Part shown: positions 1 to 5,184 of the stretch, one piece after another
How the letters are laid out: each line of letters opens with the position of its first letter
Numbering within the stretch: position 1 is the first letter of the stretch
NCBI GenBank assembly: GCA_013815535.1
Contig: JACDGC010000099.1
Span: 1-9,778, forward strand
Origin: Ktedonobacterales bacterium
Lineage (GTDB): Bacteria; Chloroflexota; Ktedonobacteria; Ktedonobacterales; JACDGC01
DNA length: 9,778 bases
Direction of reading: 5' to 3'
Translations under genes and position numbers: made by a program
Notes under the pieces: model-generated
The model's database searches: none
Told to the model about the DNA's origin: nothing
The model's input: the letters and a program-made list of their open reading frames with translations, nothing else

Positions 1-1
1 G

Positions 2-160
2 CCACCTACAGTCCGCGACGAATTCGTCGCGCAGCACATCGCGGTGGTCAAGAAGCCTCTGAATGTCGATCTGCTTGATGTCGCTCTCGTTGCCGCCATG
101 CAACAGGTGAGTGATGTGCCACCGTTTCCCACGGATGCCACCACCGCGTCGCTCGCCTGA
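2..160 (+). CDS. C-terminal fragment, probable response regulator receiver domain
   Basis: An open frame enters from the left edge and ends at TGA 158-160, giving 52 residues. The segment FVAQHIAVVKKPLNVDLLDV resembles the last strand and helix of a CheY-like receiver domain. The Lys-Pro dipeptide after a hydrophobic strand is the usual beta5 switch position, and the following hydrophobic stretch fits helix alpha5. A short Ala/Thr/Pro-rich tail ends the protein, so no output domain follows the receiver in what remains. The phosphoacceptor Asp would lie outside the window, so neither the family nor the partner kinase can be confirmed. The reading frame is clear; the function is an inference from a short match. 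Confidence 0.5.
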   Translation, partial: PPTVRDEFVAQHIAVVKKPLNVDLLDVALVAAMQQVSDVPPFPTDATTASLA

Positions 161-175
161 TCGATGGGGCCAGCC

Positions 176-204
176 TTGACATTCCGTCAGCGCCCTGGTA
201 TACT
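176..204 (+). promoter_or_regulatory. Consensus sigma70-type promoter TTGACA-17-TATACT
   Basis: The -35 box TTGACA (176-181) is a perfect match to consensus. The -10 box TATACT (199-204) matches 5 of 6, with the optimal 17-nt spacer. Transcription should start near 211. No convincing protein gene begins for the next 370 nt, so this strong promoter appears to drive the structured RNA or leader described below, and possibly the RIO kinase gene. Confidence 0.8.
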
Positions 205-249
205 GGGGCACATAACCACTACCCCCAGCGCGGGTTACCACCAGAAGGG

Positions 250-293
250 AGGCACGTGTATTATGACCACTGCTTTTGCATGCCCACGTGCCT
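250..293 (+). repeat. Perfect 9-bp inverted repeat AGGCACGTG/CACGTGCCT
   Basis: The arms 250-258 and 285-293 are perfectly complementary around a 26-nt loop. Part of a GGGAGG Shine-Dalgarno-like motif (247-252) lies in the left arm. A 17-codon reading frame begins with ATG 263 in the loop and ends at TAG 314-316. The arrangement would hide that ribosome site when the hairpin forms. It may equally be just hairpin I of the structured RNA. Confidence 0.55.
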
Positions 294-523
294 ATTGCCG
301 CGCGCCTCAACTTTAGCGCGCCGCTTCATGCGTTGCCGTGGGCCAGAAATCGGATGGTTCACGGTATTTTTGTGCGCACCTTCAGCAAGCGTTGGGAGTG
401 CCAGCCCGCCTGATGCCCGCCCCGTGCTTTCCTACGGCGCGGCAGGCCTGATGGCCCACTGACTGGCCCATTTTCCCGCGCAAATACCGTCTTCCCGCTT
501 TCTGGCAACGCCACGGCTGAATG

Positions 524-547
524 CTTGGCCTGTGTGCCAGGTTGTTT
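524..547 (+). terminator. Possible intrinsic terminator or attenuator upstream of the RIO kinase
   Basis: The arm CTTGGC (524-529) pairs with GCCAGG (536-541, one G-U pair) around the loop CTGTGT, and TTGTTT (542-547) follows directly. It sits 32 nt before the preferred RIO kinase start. It could end the structured RNA or act as an attenuator. The stem is short, so confidence is modest. Confidence 0.4.
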
Positions 548-578
548 CACACCAGCGAAAAAAAGGAAGACACCCGCT

Positions 579-1526
579 TTGTCGCATTCCGCATTTACGC
601 ACGATCTTTTCGACGATGACGCCGCCAGCGACTACACGCCCCGAGCGGCTCGCGCCCGCAAAGCGCCACCGCGCCGCAAGTTGACCGAATATTCCGAGGG
701 CGAGCAGGTGTTGGGGTCGGTGACGATGACCTATCAGCCCGCCCGCTATGAGGAAGTGTGGTTGAAGTCATCCCTGCGTGACTTCTTCACGCAGCAATAC
801 ATCACCGATGTTTTGGCACAGGTAAAGGGTGGCAAAGAAGCCAGCGTCTATCGCTGTGCCGCCGCGCCGCATATGGGTGTCGAGTGGTTGGCCGCGAAGG
901 TCTATCGCCCACGCATGTTTCGCAATCTGCGCAATGATGCCATGTATCGTGAGGGGCGGGCCATCCTCACCTCGGCGGGCAGCGCGGCGAAAAAGACCGA
1001 CCACCGCCTGATGCGCGCCATTGGCAAGAAGACCGAGTTTGGGATGCAGGCGTCGCATACCTCGTGGCTGATGTATGAATTCGTGACGCTGCAAACCCTT
1101 TTCGCTGCGGGGGCCAACGTGCCGCAGCCCATCGCTGCGGGCGAGAATGCCATCTTGATGGGGTATCGTGGCGATGGCAGCCGTGCTGCCCCGACCTTGA
1201 GCGAGATTACCTTGGATGACGATGAAGCGCCGCGCCTCTTTGATGAAGTGTTGCGTAACATCGCGCTGCTGCTTGGCATCGGCTACATCCATGGCGACCT
1301 TTCGGCTTATAACATCCTCTATTGGGAAGGCGAGGTCACCTTGATCGATTTTCCGCAGGTAACTGCGGCAGCAGAAAATCCGAACGCCGCGTTCATCTTG
1401 CGGCGCGACATCACGCGCGTGTGCGACTACTTCGCGCACTATGGGGTGCGGCGCGACCCCGCCCAACTCACCGCCGAACTTTGGCGCGAGTATGTGGGGG
1501 AAGAAGACTTCGCCCAATTGCCATAG
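579..1526 (+). CDS. RIO1-family atypical serine kinase
   Basis: This is a 315-residue protein of the RIO1 branch of atypical protein kinases, whose studied members act in ribosome maturation. The nucleotide-binding loop is KGGKEASVYR (residues 83-92) and the likely ATP-anchoring Lys is K107 in AAKVYR. The catalytic motif HGDLSAYN is at 238-245 (Asp240, Asn245). The metal-binding motif LIDFPQ is at 255-260 (Asp257), where RIO kinases lack the usual DFG. The hinge-like stretch MYEFV precedes a GANVPQP segment. Start TTG 579 is chosen because AAGGAAG (563-569) stands 9 nt upstream; the in-frame TTG at 525 falls inside a hairpin and has no ribosome site. A charged, disordered N-terminus of about 60 residues precedes the domain. 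The substrate is unknown. Family assignment is secure; the role is inferred. Confidence 0.9.
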   Translation: MSHSAFTHDLFDDDAASDYTPRAARARKAPPRRKLTEYSEGEQVLGSVTMTYQPARYEEVWLKSSLRDFFTQQYITDVLAQVKGGKEASVYRCAAAPHMGVEWLAAKVYRPRMFRNLRNDAMYREGRAILTSAGSAAKKTDHRLMRAIGKKTEFGMQASHTSWLMYEFVTLQTLFAAGANVPQPIAAGENAILMGYRGDGSRAAPTLSEITLDDDEAPRLFDEVLRNIALLLGIGYIHGDLSAYNILYWEGEVTLIDFPQVTAAAENPNAAFILRRDITRVCDYFAHYGVRRDPAQLTAELWREYVGEEDFAQLP

Positions 1527-1537
1527 CTTGGGCATAA

Positions 1538-1574
1538 CAATGCCCCCTCTTTTCAACGACAAGAGGGGGCATTG
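1538..1574. terminator. Bidirectional hairpin terminator between RIO kinase and csbD-like gene
   Basis: The arms CAATGCCCCCTCTT (1538-1551) and AAGAGGGGGCATTG (1561-1574) are a perfect 14-bp inverted repeat around a 9-nt loop. It lies 11 nt past the RIO kinase stop and 16 nt past the csbD-like stop on the other strand, so it can serve both convergent genes. Neither side has a real T-tract, only TTGTTAT on the minus-strand exit. Confidence 0.8.
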
Positions 1575-1590
1575 CTCGTATGGTGGCGCG

Positions 1591-1812
1591 TTAGTTGTGG
1601 ATCACGTCGTCGATCTTCTGCTCGGCGTCGCCAGCTTTGCGCTCCAGGCTGCCTTGTGCCTGATGGCCCTTGCCTTCAGCCTCTTTGCCCTTGTCGCCGG
1701 TCAGTTTGCCGATGCCTTCTTGGATCTTGCCGCCGATTTGGTCGGCGATGCCTTTGCCTTCGTGGTCGCGGCCATGATCGCCCAGCGTTTTATCTTGCTC
1801 GTTAGGATTCAT
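1591..1812 (-). CDS. CsbD-family stress-response protein
   Basis: This is a 73-residue hydrophilic protein without cysteine or tryptophan. Its centre, IADQIGGKIQEGIGKLTGDK, shows the CsbD pattern of Gly-Lys repeats (GGK, GIGKLTGD, GKGHQAQG) on amphipathic helices. CsbD proteins are small, abundant and general-stress-induced in many bacteria; their molecular action is not settled. The ATG at 1812 is chosen because GGAGG stands 8 nt upstream. A longer in-frame TTG start at 1827 would lie inside that ribosome site. A GAGGAC/GTCCTC hairpin (1865-1882) sits in the upstream region. No firm promoter was found, and the gene appears to be monocistronic. Confidence 0.88.
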   Translation of the reverse strand: MNPNEQDKTLGDHGRDHEGKGIADQIGGKIQEGIGKLTGDKGKEAEGKGHQAQGSLERKAGDAEQKIDDVIHN

Positions 1813-1956
1813 GAAGGTTGCCTCCAAATGCGGTGTGCGCAGGATGAGTGCGCTTTTTTAACGAGAGGACACCGTCGTCCTCGCATGTTTTACTTAATAT
1901 GCAAGTGCAATGCCAGTTCGTCTGGTCCAGTGATTCAGCCGCAGAACGTGCCAGCA

Positions 1957-1997
1957 TGCCACAGGGGCAGTGCTCACGCAACATTGCCCCTGTGGCA
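1957..1997 (-). terminator. Hairpin terminator after the sunset-like gene
   Basis: TGCCACAGGGGCA (1957-1969) and TGCCCCTGTGGCA (1985-1997) form a perfect 13-bp stem with a 15-nt loop, 15 nt beyond the stop of the minus-strand gene ending at 2013. No T-tract follows on the minus strand. Confidence 0.7.
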
Positions 1998-2012
1998 GCC
2001 TGTGACCCTGGC

Positions 2013-2450
2013 TCACTCGTTCGCGGCGCGTCGATAGCCCGCTGCGATGGCGTCATCTTCGGATTGGAAATATTGGCGGTGTTCTTCAGAAGGCAGGAAC
2101 GAGCTATCCGCACGGTGCAAGACGAGGGTGCGCGTGTTGCCGATCCAGGTCGTTTCGTCGGGGGCGACATCGCTCGCTGCGGCTTCTTCGGCTGTCAGGG
2201 CATCGCGCAGTGCGGCTTCCAACGCCGTGGGTTCTTCATCGGTGAAGACATGCTCAGGCACGAGGTCGGCGATGTCATTCGTCATCGTTGTTGTCTCGGC
2301 TGGGCTACCTGCGCCGTGGGTGCGCTTTGGCGACGCGGCACGGCTCGCGAAACGCGCCCGCACGGCTCGCAACGCCAACCAGCCGATGAGGCCACCAGTG
2401 GCGACGCTCACAGCGACGCCCACCACCATTTTTGATACCGAACGCGACAT
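2013..2450 (-). CDS. Membrane-anchored protein with degenerate Ada/sunset-type C-terminal motif
   Basis: This is a 145-residue protein. Residues 8-28 are a single hydrophobic helix (VVGVAVSVATGGLIGWLAL), followed by a basic then acidic linker. The C-terminal segment (102-141) reads WIGNTRTLVLH...YFQSEDDAIAAGYR. It follows the GN-x-H-...-YF-x-SE-x-x-A-x-x-AGYR pattern of small Ada-like metal-binding or 'sunset' domains, but without any cysteines, so metal binding is doubtful. The start is ATG 2450, with AAGGAG 6 nt upstream. The likely topology is inner-membrane anchored by the N-terminus, with the side of the tail domain uncertain. Function is unknown. It is flanked by its own terminator and by an upstream palindrome (2489-2507), so it is probably transcribed alone. 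Confidence 0.75.
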   Translation of the reverse strand: MSRSVSKMVVGVAVSVATGGLIGWLALRAVRARFASRAASPKRTHGAGSPAETTTMTNDIADLVPEHVFTDEEPTALEAALRDALTAEEAAASDVAPDETTWIGNTRTLVLHRADSSFLPSEEHRQYFQSEDDAIAAGYRRAANE

Positions 2451-2488
2451 GGTCGTCTCCTTAAAGCGTATAGGTTGGATGGGGGATG

Positions 2489-2507
2489 CTTGCTGGGAAC
2501 CAGCAAG
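2489..2507. promoter_or_regulatory. Perfect palindrome CTTGCTGG-gaa-CCAGCAAG, possible operator
   Basis: This 8-bp inverted repeat with a 3-nt spacer lies 39-57 nt upstream of the start codon at 2450. Immediately upstream on the minus strand is a -10-like TATATC (2507-2512), so the repeat would overlap the transcription start. No good -35 box was found. It may be an operator or a 5'-UTR hairpin. Confidence 0.4.
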
Positions 2508-2626
2508 ATATACGGTGTGGTTAAGCAGATTAGGGACCAAACATGAAGCAGGGGAGGGTGTCTTTGTCACAGTGGACTAAAGCCGACCACAAGATCGTGT
2601 CACTGCGTATTTTGCGCCACACTCAA

Positions 2627-2679
2627 CACGGCCAATGGCACCCTCTCACATATGACGCGAGACGGTGCCATTGGCCGTG
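2627..2679 (-). terminator. Long hairpin terminator after the 70-residue protein gene
   Basis: CACGGCCAATGGCACC (2627-2642) and GGTGCCATTGGCCGTG (2664-2679) are perfectly complementary over 16 bp. An inner TCTC/GAGA stem (2644-2647 with 2659-2662) extends it. It starts 37 nt beyond the stop of the minus-strand gene ending at 2716. No T-tract adjoins the stem. Confidence 0.72.
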
Positions 2680-2715
2680 GCATGCGATGCCGTCTGATGG
2701 CTGTGGTGGTCGCCG

Positions 2716-2928
2716 CTAGATTTTATTCAGTGTCTTGCCCATGAATTTGCCAAAGAGTTTGTAGGCGAGCTTGCGGAGGAAATAGCGTTCGATGCGTTTC
2801 GGGTTGCCGCTGGCGATGACCTCGCCCATATACACGGTGCTGTCGACTTTGCGCACGCCGCGCGCGAGCTTGTGGCCATCTGCTACGATGTTTTCTTTGT
2901 GGTGGGGCGCTTGCTTCTTAGTAGCCAT
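2716..2928 (-). CDS. Small basic protein of unknown function
   Basis: This is a 70-residue, strongly basic protein (many Lys and Arg) that I do not recognise. The first 20 residues look disordered (MATKKQAPHHKENIVADG). Residues 21-42 are predicted beta or mixed. The C-terminus KRIERYFLRKLAYKLFGKFM looks like an amphipathic cationic helix that could bind nucleic acid or membrane. The start is ATG 2928, with AGGAGG 9 nt upstream; a longer frame from 2949 would include that ribosome site. A near-consensus promoter precedes it and a long hairpin follows, so the expression signals make it a real gene despite its size. Confidence 0.75.
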   Translation of the reverse strand: MATKKQAPHHKENIVADGHKLARGVRKVDSTVYMGEVIASGNPKRIERYFLRKLAYKLFGKFMGKTLNKI

Positions 2929-2986
2929 GCGAGAGAGCCTCCTGTTCATTCGGGCGCGGCTGCGCTACACAATCCTCGTCCTCACT

Positions 2987-3015
2987 AGCGTACCCGCGCA
3001 GAAGCATCCTGTCAA
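2987..3015 (-). promoter_or_regulatory. Promoter TTGACA-17-TACGCT for the 70-residue protein gene
   Basis: Read on the minus strand, TTGACA (3015-3010) is a perfect -35 box and TACGCT (2992-2987) a -10 box, with a 17-nt spacer. The predicted start near 2980 gives a 5' leader of about 50 nt. It lies in the 129-nt gap after the glycosyltransferase gene, so the small gene is not dependent on that operon. Confidence 0.65.
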
Positions 3016-3057
3016 ACATCATAGGACCATTGCCAGGCAGAAGTCCTGTCGAGCTTC

Positions 3058-4380
3058 TTACTCAGCCAACGCCGATTCAGGGAAGGCGGGCTTTGCCATT
3101 GAGCATTTGAGCGCGTTCACCTTGGCGGCGACATTCGCCCAGCCGAAGCGCACCACCGAGGCCCGTGCGCGCCCAGCGAGGCTCGCCAGCCCTTGCGGAT
3201 CGGCCAGCAACGCATTCAGCGTGTGCGCGAAAGCTGCGGGGGTGCGCTGGGGCACCAATGCGCCGTTGCGGCCATCCTGCACGATGTAGGGCAAACCACC
3301 CACCCGTGCTGCCACGACGGGGGTGCCACAGGCCAATGCCTCCACCGCGACCATGCCAAAGCTCTCGTAATGCGAGGCGACCACCAGCAGGTCAGCGGCC
3401 CGATAATACGCGGGCAATTGGTCCTGGGGGGCAGCATCCACGAAACGGATGCGTGTGGCGGCGCCAAGCTCCGTGGCGCGGGCCCGCAGGTGAGCGCGCT
3501 CGGCGTCGGTTTCATCACCACCCAGCAGCACCAGATGGGCACCCGCTGTCAGTTGCGGCAGCATCTGCACCAGCAGATCGGCTCCCTTCAAGGGATCGAG
3601 TCGTCCCACGGCCAGGAGCACCGGCCCCGTTCCCAGGTGCAACCTGTCGGCCAGTTGGGTGCGTGCCCGCGCGCGATCACCCGGCGTGAAGCGGGTCATA
3701 TCGACGCCACAAGGGATGACGTGCAGTCGCTCGGGTGGTGCGCCATAGAAGCGTGCGATCTGGGTGCGCTCGTCGGGGGTAGCCACGACCACGCCATCGC
3801 TGCCCCACATGATGCGTTCTTCCCATGCGCCGCGCAGGGGAGGCTCGGCAACGCCCGGCTGGGCATGCTCTTTGACGCGTGCCAGCGTGTGAAACATGGC
3901 CAGGTGGGGCACCTGCCATTGGTGGGCCAGCGTCAGCCCGGCCACCCCTGACAGCCAATAATGGCTATGGATGGCAGTGTAGTGTGCCTCGCCAACGAAT
4001 CCGGCGATGCCGCGTGCGAAGTCGGCGGTGAGGGGCAAGAGGTGATCTTTGGGCACGGTGGCGACGGGGCCAGCAGCGATATGGATGAGGCGAACGCGTG
4101 GTGCGAGCGCGATGATTTGGGGGAGGGTCGGATCAGTCCAGCGAGTGAAGATGTCAACTGTGTTGCCACGCTTACCGAGGGCTTGAGCGAGCGCGTGGAT
4201 GTAGACGTTCATGCCGCCCGCGTCGCGGCTACGGCCCGGTTGGGCCAGGGGCGATGTGTGCATGCTCAGCAGCGCCAACTGTTGCGGCACTGCCGTGGCT
4301 AATTCGCAGATGCGTGGCCACCGCCCCTCGCTGCTCCCGTGCAGCGCGGCGAATGGCGTTCCTTCGGATGGAAAGATCAT
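3058..4380 (-). CDS. GT4-family glycosyltransferase, MshA/sucrose-phosphate-synthase-like
   Basis: This 440-residue protein has the two-Rossmann GT-B fold of retaining glycosyltransferase family 4. The N-terminal domain carries MHTSPLAQPG (40-49), the GGMN loop (55-58) and SHYW (139-142), all typical of the MshA/sucrose-phosphate synthase group. The C-terminal nucleotide-sugar domain has GRLDPLKG (259-266) and the E-x7-E motif (Glu339, Glu347 in ESFGMVAVEA). The donor is probably a UDP- or GDP-sugar. The acceptor cannot be read: MshA itself makes the mycothiol precursor, but nothing else of that pathway is in the window. The start ATG 4380 has GAGGAG 11 nt upstream. It is transcribed alone from an extended -10 promoter. 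Confidence 0.88.
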   Translation of the reverse strand: MIFPSEGTPFAALHGSSEGRWPRICELATAVPQQLALLSMHTSPLAQPGRSRDAGGMNVYIHALAQALGKRGNTVDIFTRWTDPTLPQIIALAPRVRLIHIAAGPVATVPKDHLLPLTADFARGIAGFVGEAHYTAIHSHYWLSGVAGLTLAHQWQVPHLAMFHTLARVKEHAQPGVAEPPLRGAWEERIMWGSDGVVVATPDERTQIARFYGAPPERLHVIPCGVDMTRFTPGDRARARTQLADRLHLGTGPVLLAVGRLDPLKGADLLVQMLPQLTAGAHLVLLGGDETDAERAHLRARATELGAATRIRFVDAAPQDQLPAYYRAADLLVVASHYESFGMVAVEALACGTPVVAARVGGLPYIVQDGRNGALVPQRTPAAFAHTLNALLADPQGLASLAGRARASVVRFGWANVAAKVNALKCSMAKPAFPESALAE

Positions 4381-4419
4381 GCTGGCGGTGACTCCTCAGC
4401 CACATCTGTCGCGTGTGGC

Positions 4420-4426
4420 CAGTTGC
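4420..4426. promoter_or_regulatory. Third CAGTTGC element between the glycosyltransferase promoter and gene
   Basis: CAGTTGC here repeats the outer 7-mer of the inverted repeat at 4481-4510. The three copies bracket the glycosyltransferase promoter at 4444-4474. A 7-mer can recur by chance, so this is suggestive only. Confidence 0.3.
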
Positions 4427-4443
4427 AAAAAGTGACTAGGGGG

Positions 4444-4474
4444 ATTATAGCAAATCACGGCCGAAAAGCGCCAA
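4444..4474 (-). promoter_or_regulatory. Extended -10 promoter of the glycosyltransferase gene
   Basis: On the minus strand TATAAT (4449-4444) is a perfect -10 box preceded by TGC, an extended -10 element. A weak -35 TTGGCG (4474-4469) is 19 nt away. The predicted start near 4437 gives a leader of about 57 nt. Confidence 0.65.
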
Positions 4475-4480
4475 TTTGTC

Positions 4481-4510
4481 GCAACTGCCCGGACAAGACC
4501 GGACAGTTGC
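4481..4510. promoter_or_regulatory. 30-bp near-perfect inverted repeat, probable regulator-binding site
   Basis: GCAACTGCCCGG (4481-4492) and CCGGACAGTTGC (4499-4510) are inverted with 11 of 12 matches around ACAAGA. The centre lies about 58 nt upstream of the predicted glycosyltransferase start, a position typical of activator sites. It is about 125 nt upstream of the predicted start for the first cupredoxin gene. It stands outside both predicted transcripts, so a DNA-binding site is more likely than an RNA hairpin. Confidence 0.5.
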
Positions 4511-4586
4511 TGGAGTGTCGGGAAAACACCGCTAGATATCTTCCGGGGGATTCCTGACACGGAATCAAGTCCCATCCTCTAGAAGA

Positions 4587-4615
4587 TTGGCGCATCTGTC
4601 GGTATACTGTACTAT
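4587..4615 (+). promoter_or_regulatory. Promoter TTGGCG-17-TACTAT of the first cupredoxin gene
   Basis: TTGGCG (4587-4592) and TACTAT (4610-4615) are separated by 17 nt. An overlapping TATACT at 4603 is an alternative -10 box. The leader would be about 90 nt. A small inverted repeat GATTCC-tgacac-GGAATC (4549-4566) lies just upstream. Confidence 0.5.
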
Positions 4616-4709
4616 GGAACCTTGCAAGATAGGTCTCATCATCACTACCTCGCAATAACGATAGGGGTTGGGTGGCTGCGCCCCCTGCCCATGTGTAAGG
4701 ATAGCGCTC

Positions 4710-5075
4710 ATGAAACGTTTTGGCATCGTGCTCGTGGCCGTGCTGATGCTCTGGACCACCGGCTGTAGCCGCATCAAGTTTTTGCCGCTTGACCAAGCCC
4801 ACATGCAGGGGGCGGCTTTTGCCAGCACCTCGGCCAAGGTGAAGGTCGGGAGTAAGATCAAATTTATCAACGACAGTGCTGTGACACACATCCTGGTTGT
4901 AGGGCAAGATGGCAAGTGGGTGAGCACTAAGGGGGCACCCGCTGACCTCAACAACGCGACGGGAGTGCTTATCACTGGCGGTGCAAAAACGGAGGTTACC
5001 TTCGACACGCCCGGCACCTACACCGTCACCTGCACAGTGCACCCAGCGATGCTCATCACGATCACCGTCAGCTAG
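4710..5075 (+). CDS. Plastocyanin-like cupredoxin lipoprotein, copy 1
   Basis: This is a 121-residue secreted protein. Residues 1-18 form a lipoprotein signal peptide ending in TTGC with the likely lipidated Cys19; the -3 position is Thr rather than Leu, a relaxed lipobox. The cupredoxin fold carries a type 1 copper site: His60 in THILVVG, and the C-x2-H-x2-M motif TCTVHPAM with Cys108, His111 and Met114, preceded by FDTPGTY. Such proteins carry single electrons outside the membrane. The short length suggests little more than the copper domain. ATG 4710 has AAGGA 8 nt upstream. No redox partner is nearby, so the electron donor and acceptor are unknown. A paralogue follows directly. Confidence 0.87.
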   Translation: MKRFGIVLVAVLMLWTTGCSRIKFLPLDQAHMQGAAFASTSAKVKVGSKIKFINDSAVTHILVVGQDGKWVSTKGAPADLNNATGVLITGGAKTEVTFDTPGTYTVTCTVHPAMLITITVS

Positions 5076-5121
5076 CCATGGAGCGGTGCCACCCTGAGCG
5101 AGGATCACACGCATTTTCTGG

Positions 5122-5127
5122 TATGAT
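5122..5127 (+). promoter_or_regulatory. Extended -10 promoter of the second cupredoxin gene
   Basis: TATGAT (5122-5127) preceded by TGG makes an extended -10 element. No clear -35 box is present. A start near 5134 excludes the in-frame GTG at 5134 as start codon and supports ATG 5185. Confidence 0.45.
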
Positions 5128-5184
5128 AATTGTGTGTCACAATGCGTGCTGGCACAAGGTCAACAGAAAGGACCAGTCTCTCAG

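Larger units (their letters stand above)
211..548 (+). ncRNA. Candidate structured RNA or long 5' leader upstream of the RIO kinase
   Basis: Between the consensus promoter and the RIO kinase ribosome site the sequence has unusually dense complementarity. Hairpin I: AGGCACGTG 250-258 with CACGTGCCT 285-293. Hairpin II: GCGCGC 300-305 with 316-321. Domain III is a long-range stem: 335-341 pairs with 511-517, 342-349 with 499-506 (one 4-nt bulge, 507-510), 361-369 with 482-490 and 374-377 with 478-481. Inside it, 400-404 pairs with 463-467, and a hairpin 408-412/443-447 continues as 417-420/439-442 and 422-425/434-437. A terminator-like hairpin follows at 524-541. I do not recognise the family: the conserved signatures of tmRNA, RNase P RNA and SRP RNA are absent. 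The roughly 183-nt single bulged stem recalls 6S RNA in outline only. It could be an independent RNA or an attenuating leader. All pairings were found by eye. Confidence 0.45.

Noticed and set aside
256..462. 68-codon plus-strand frame after the 5' promoter
   Set aside because: It starts with GTG inside the hairpin arm, has no family resemblance, and its frame is explained by the structured RNA candidate.
205..548. Identification as tmRNA, RNase P RNA or SRP RNA
   Set aside because: The conserved cores (tRNA-like T-arm and CCA end, the GAGGAAAGUCC region, the GGAAGGAAGCAG loop) are absent.
768..1562. 264-codon minus-strand frame opposite the RIO kinase
   Set aside because: It is the antisense shadow of a gene with all RIO kinase motifs and has no recognisable domain or ribosome site.
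2047..2580. 177-codon plus-strand frame antisense to the sunset-like gene
   Set aside because: The minus-strand gene has a near-ideal ribosome site, a membrane helix and a family-like motif; the plus-strand frame has none.
3023..3047. Short AGGAC/GTCCT repeat as terminator of the glycosyltransferase gene
   Set aside because: Only a 5-bp stem with a long loop and no T-run; too weak to call.
3193..3951. 252-codon plus-strand frame inside the glycosyltransferase
   Set aside because: It is a shadow of the GT4 gene, whose motifs are complete on the other strand.
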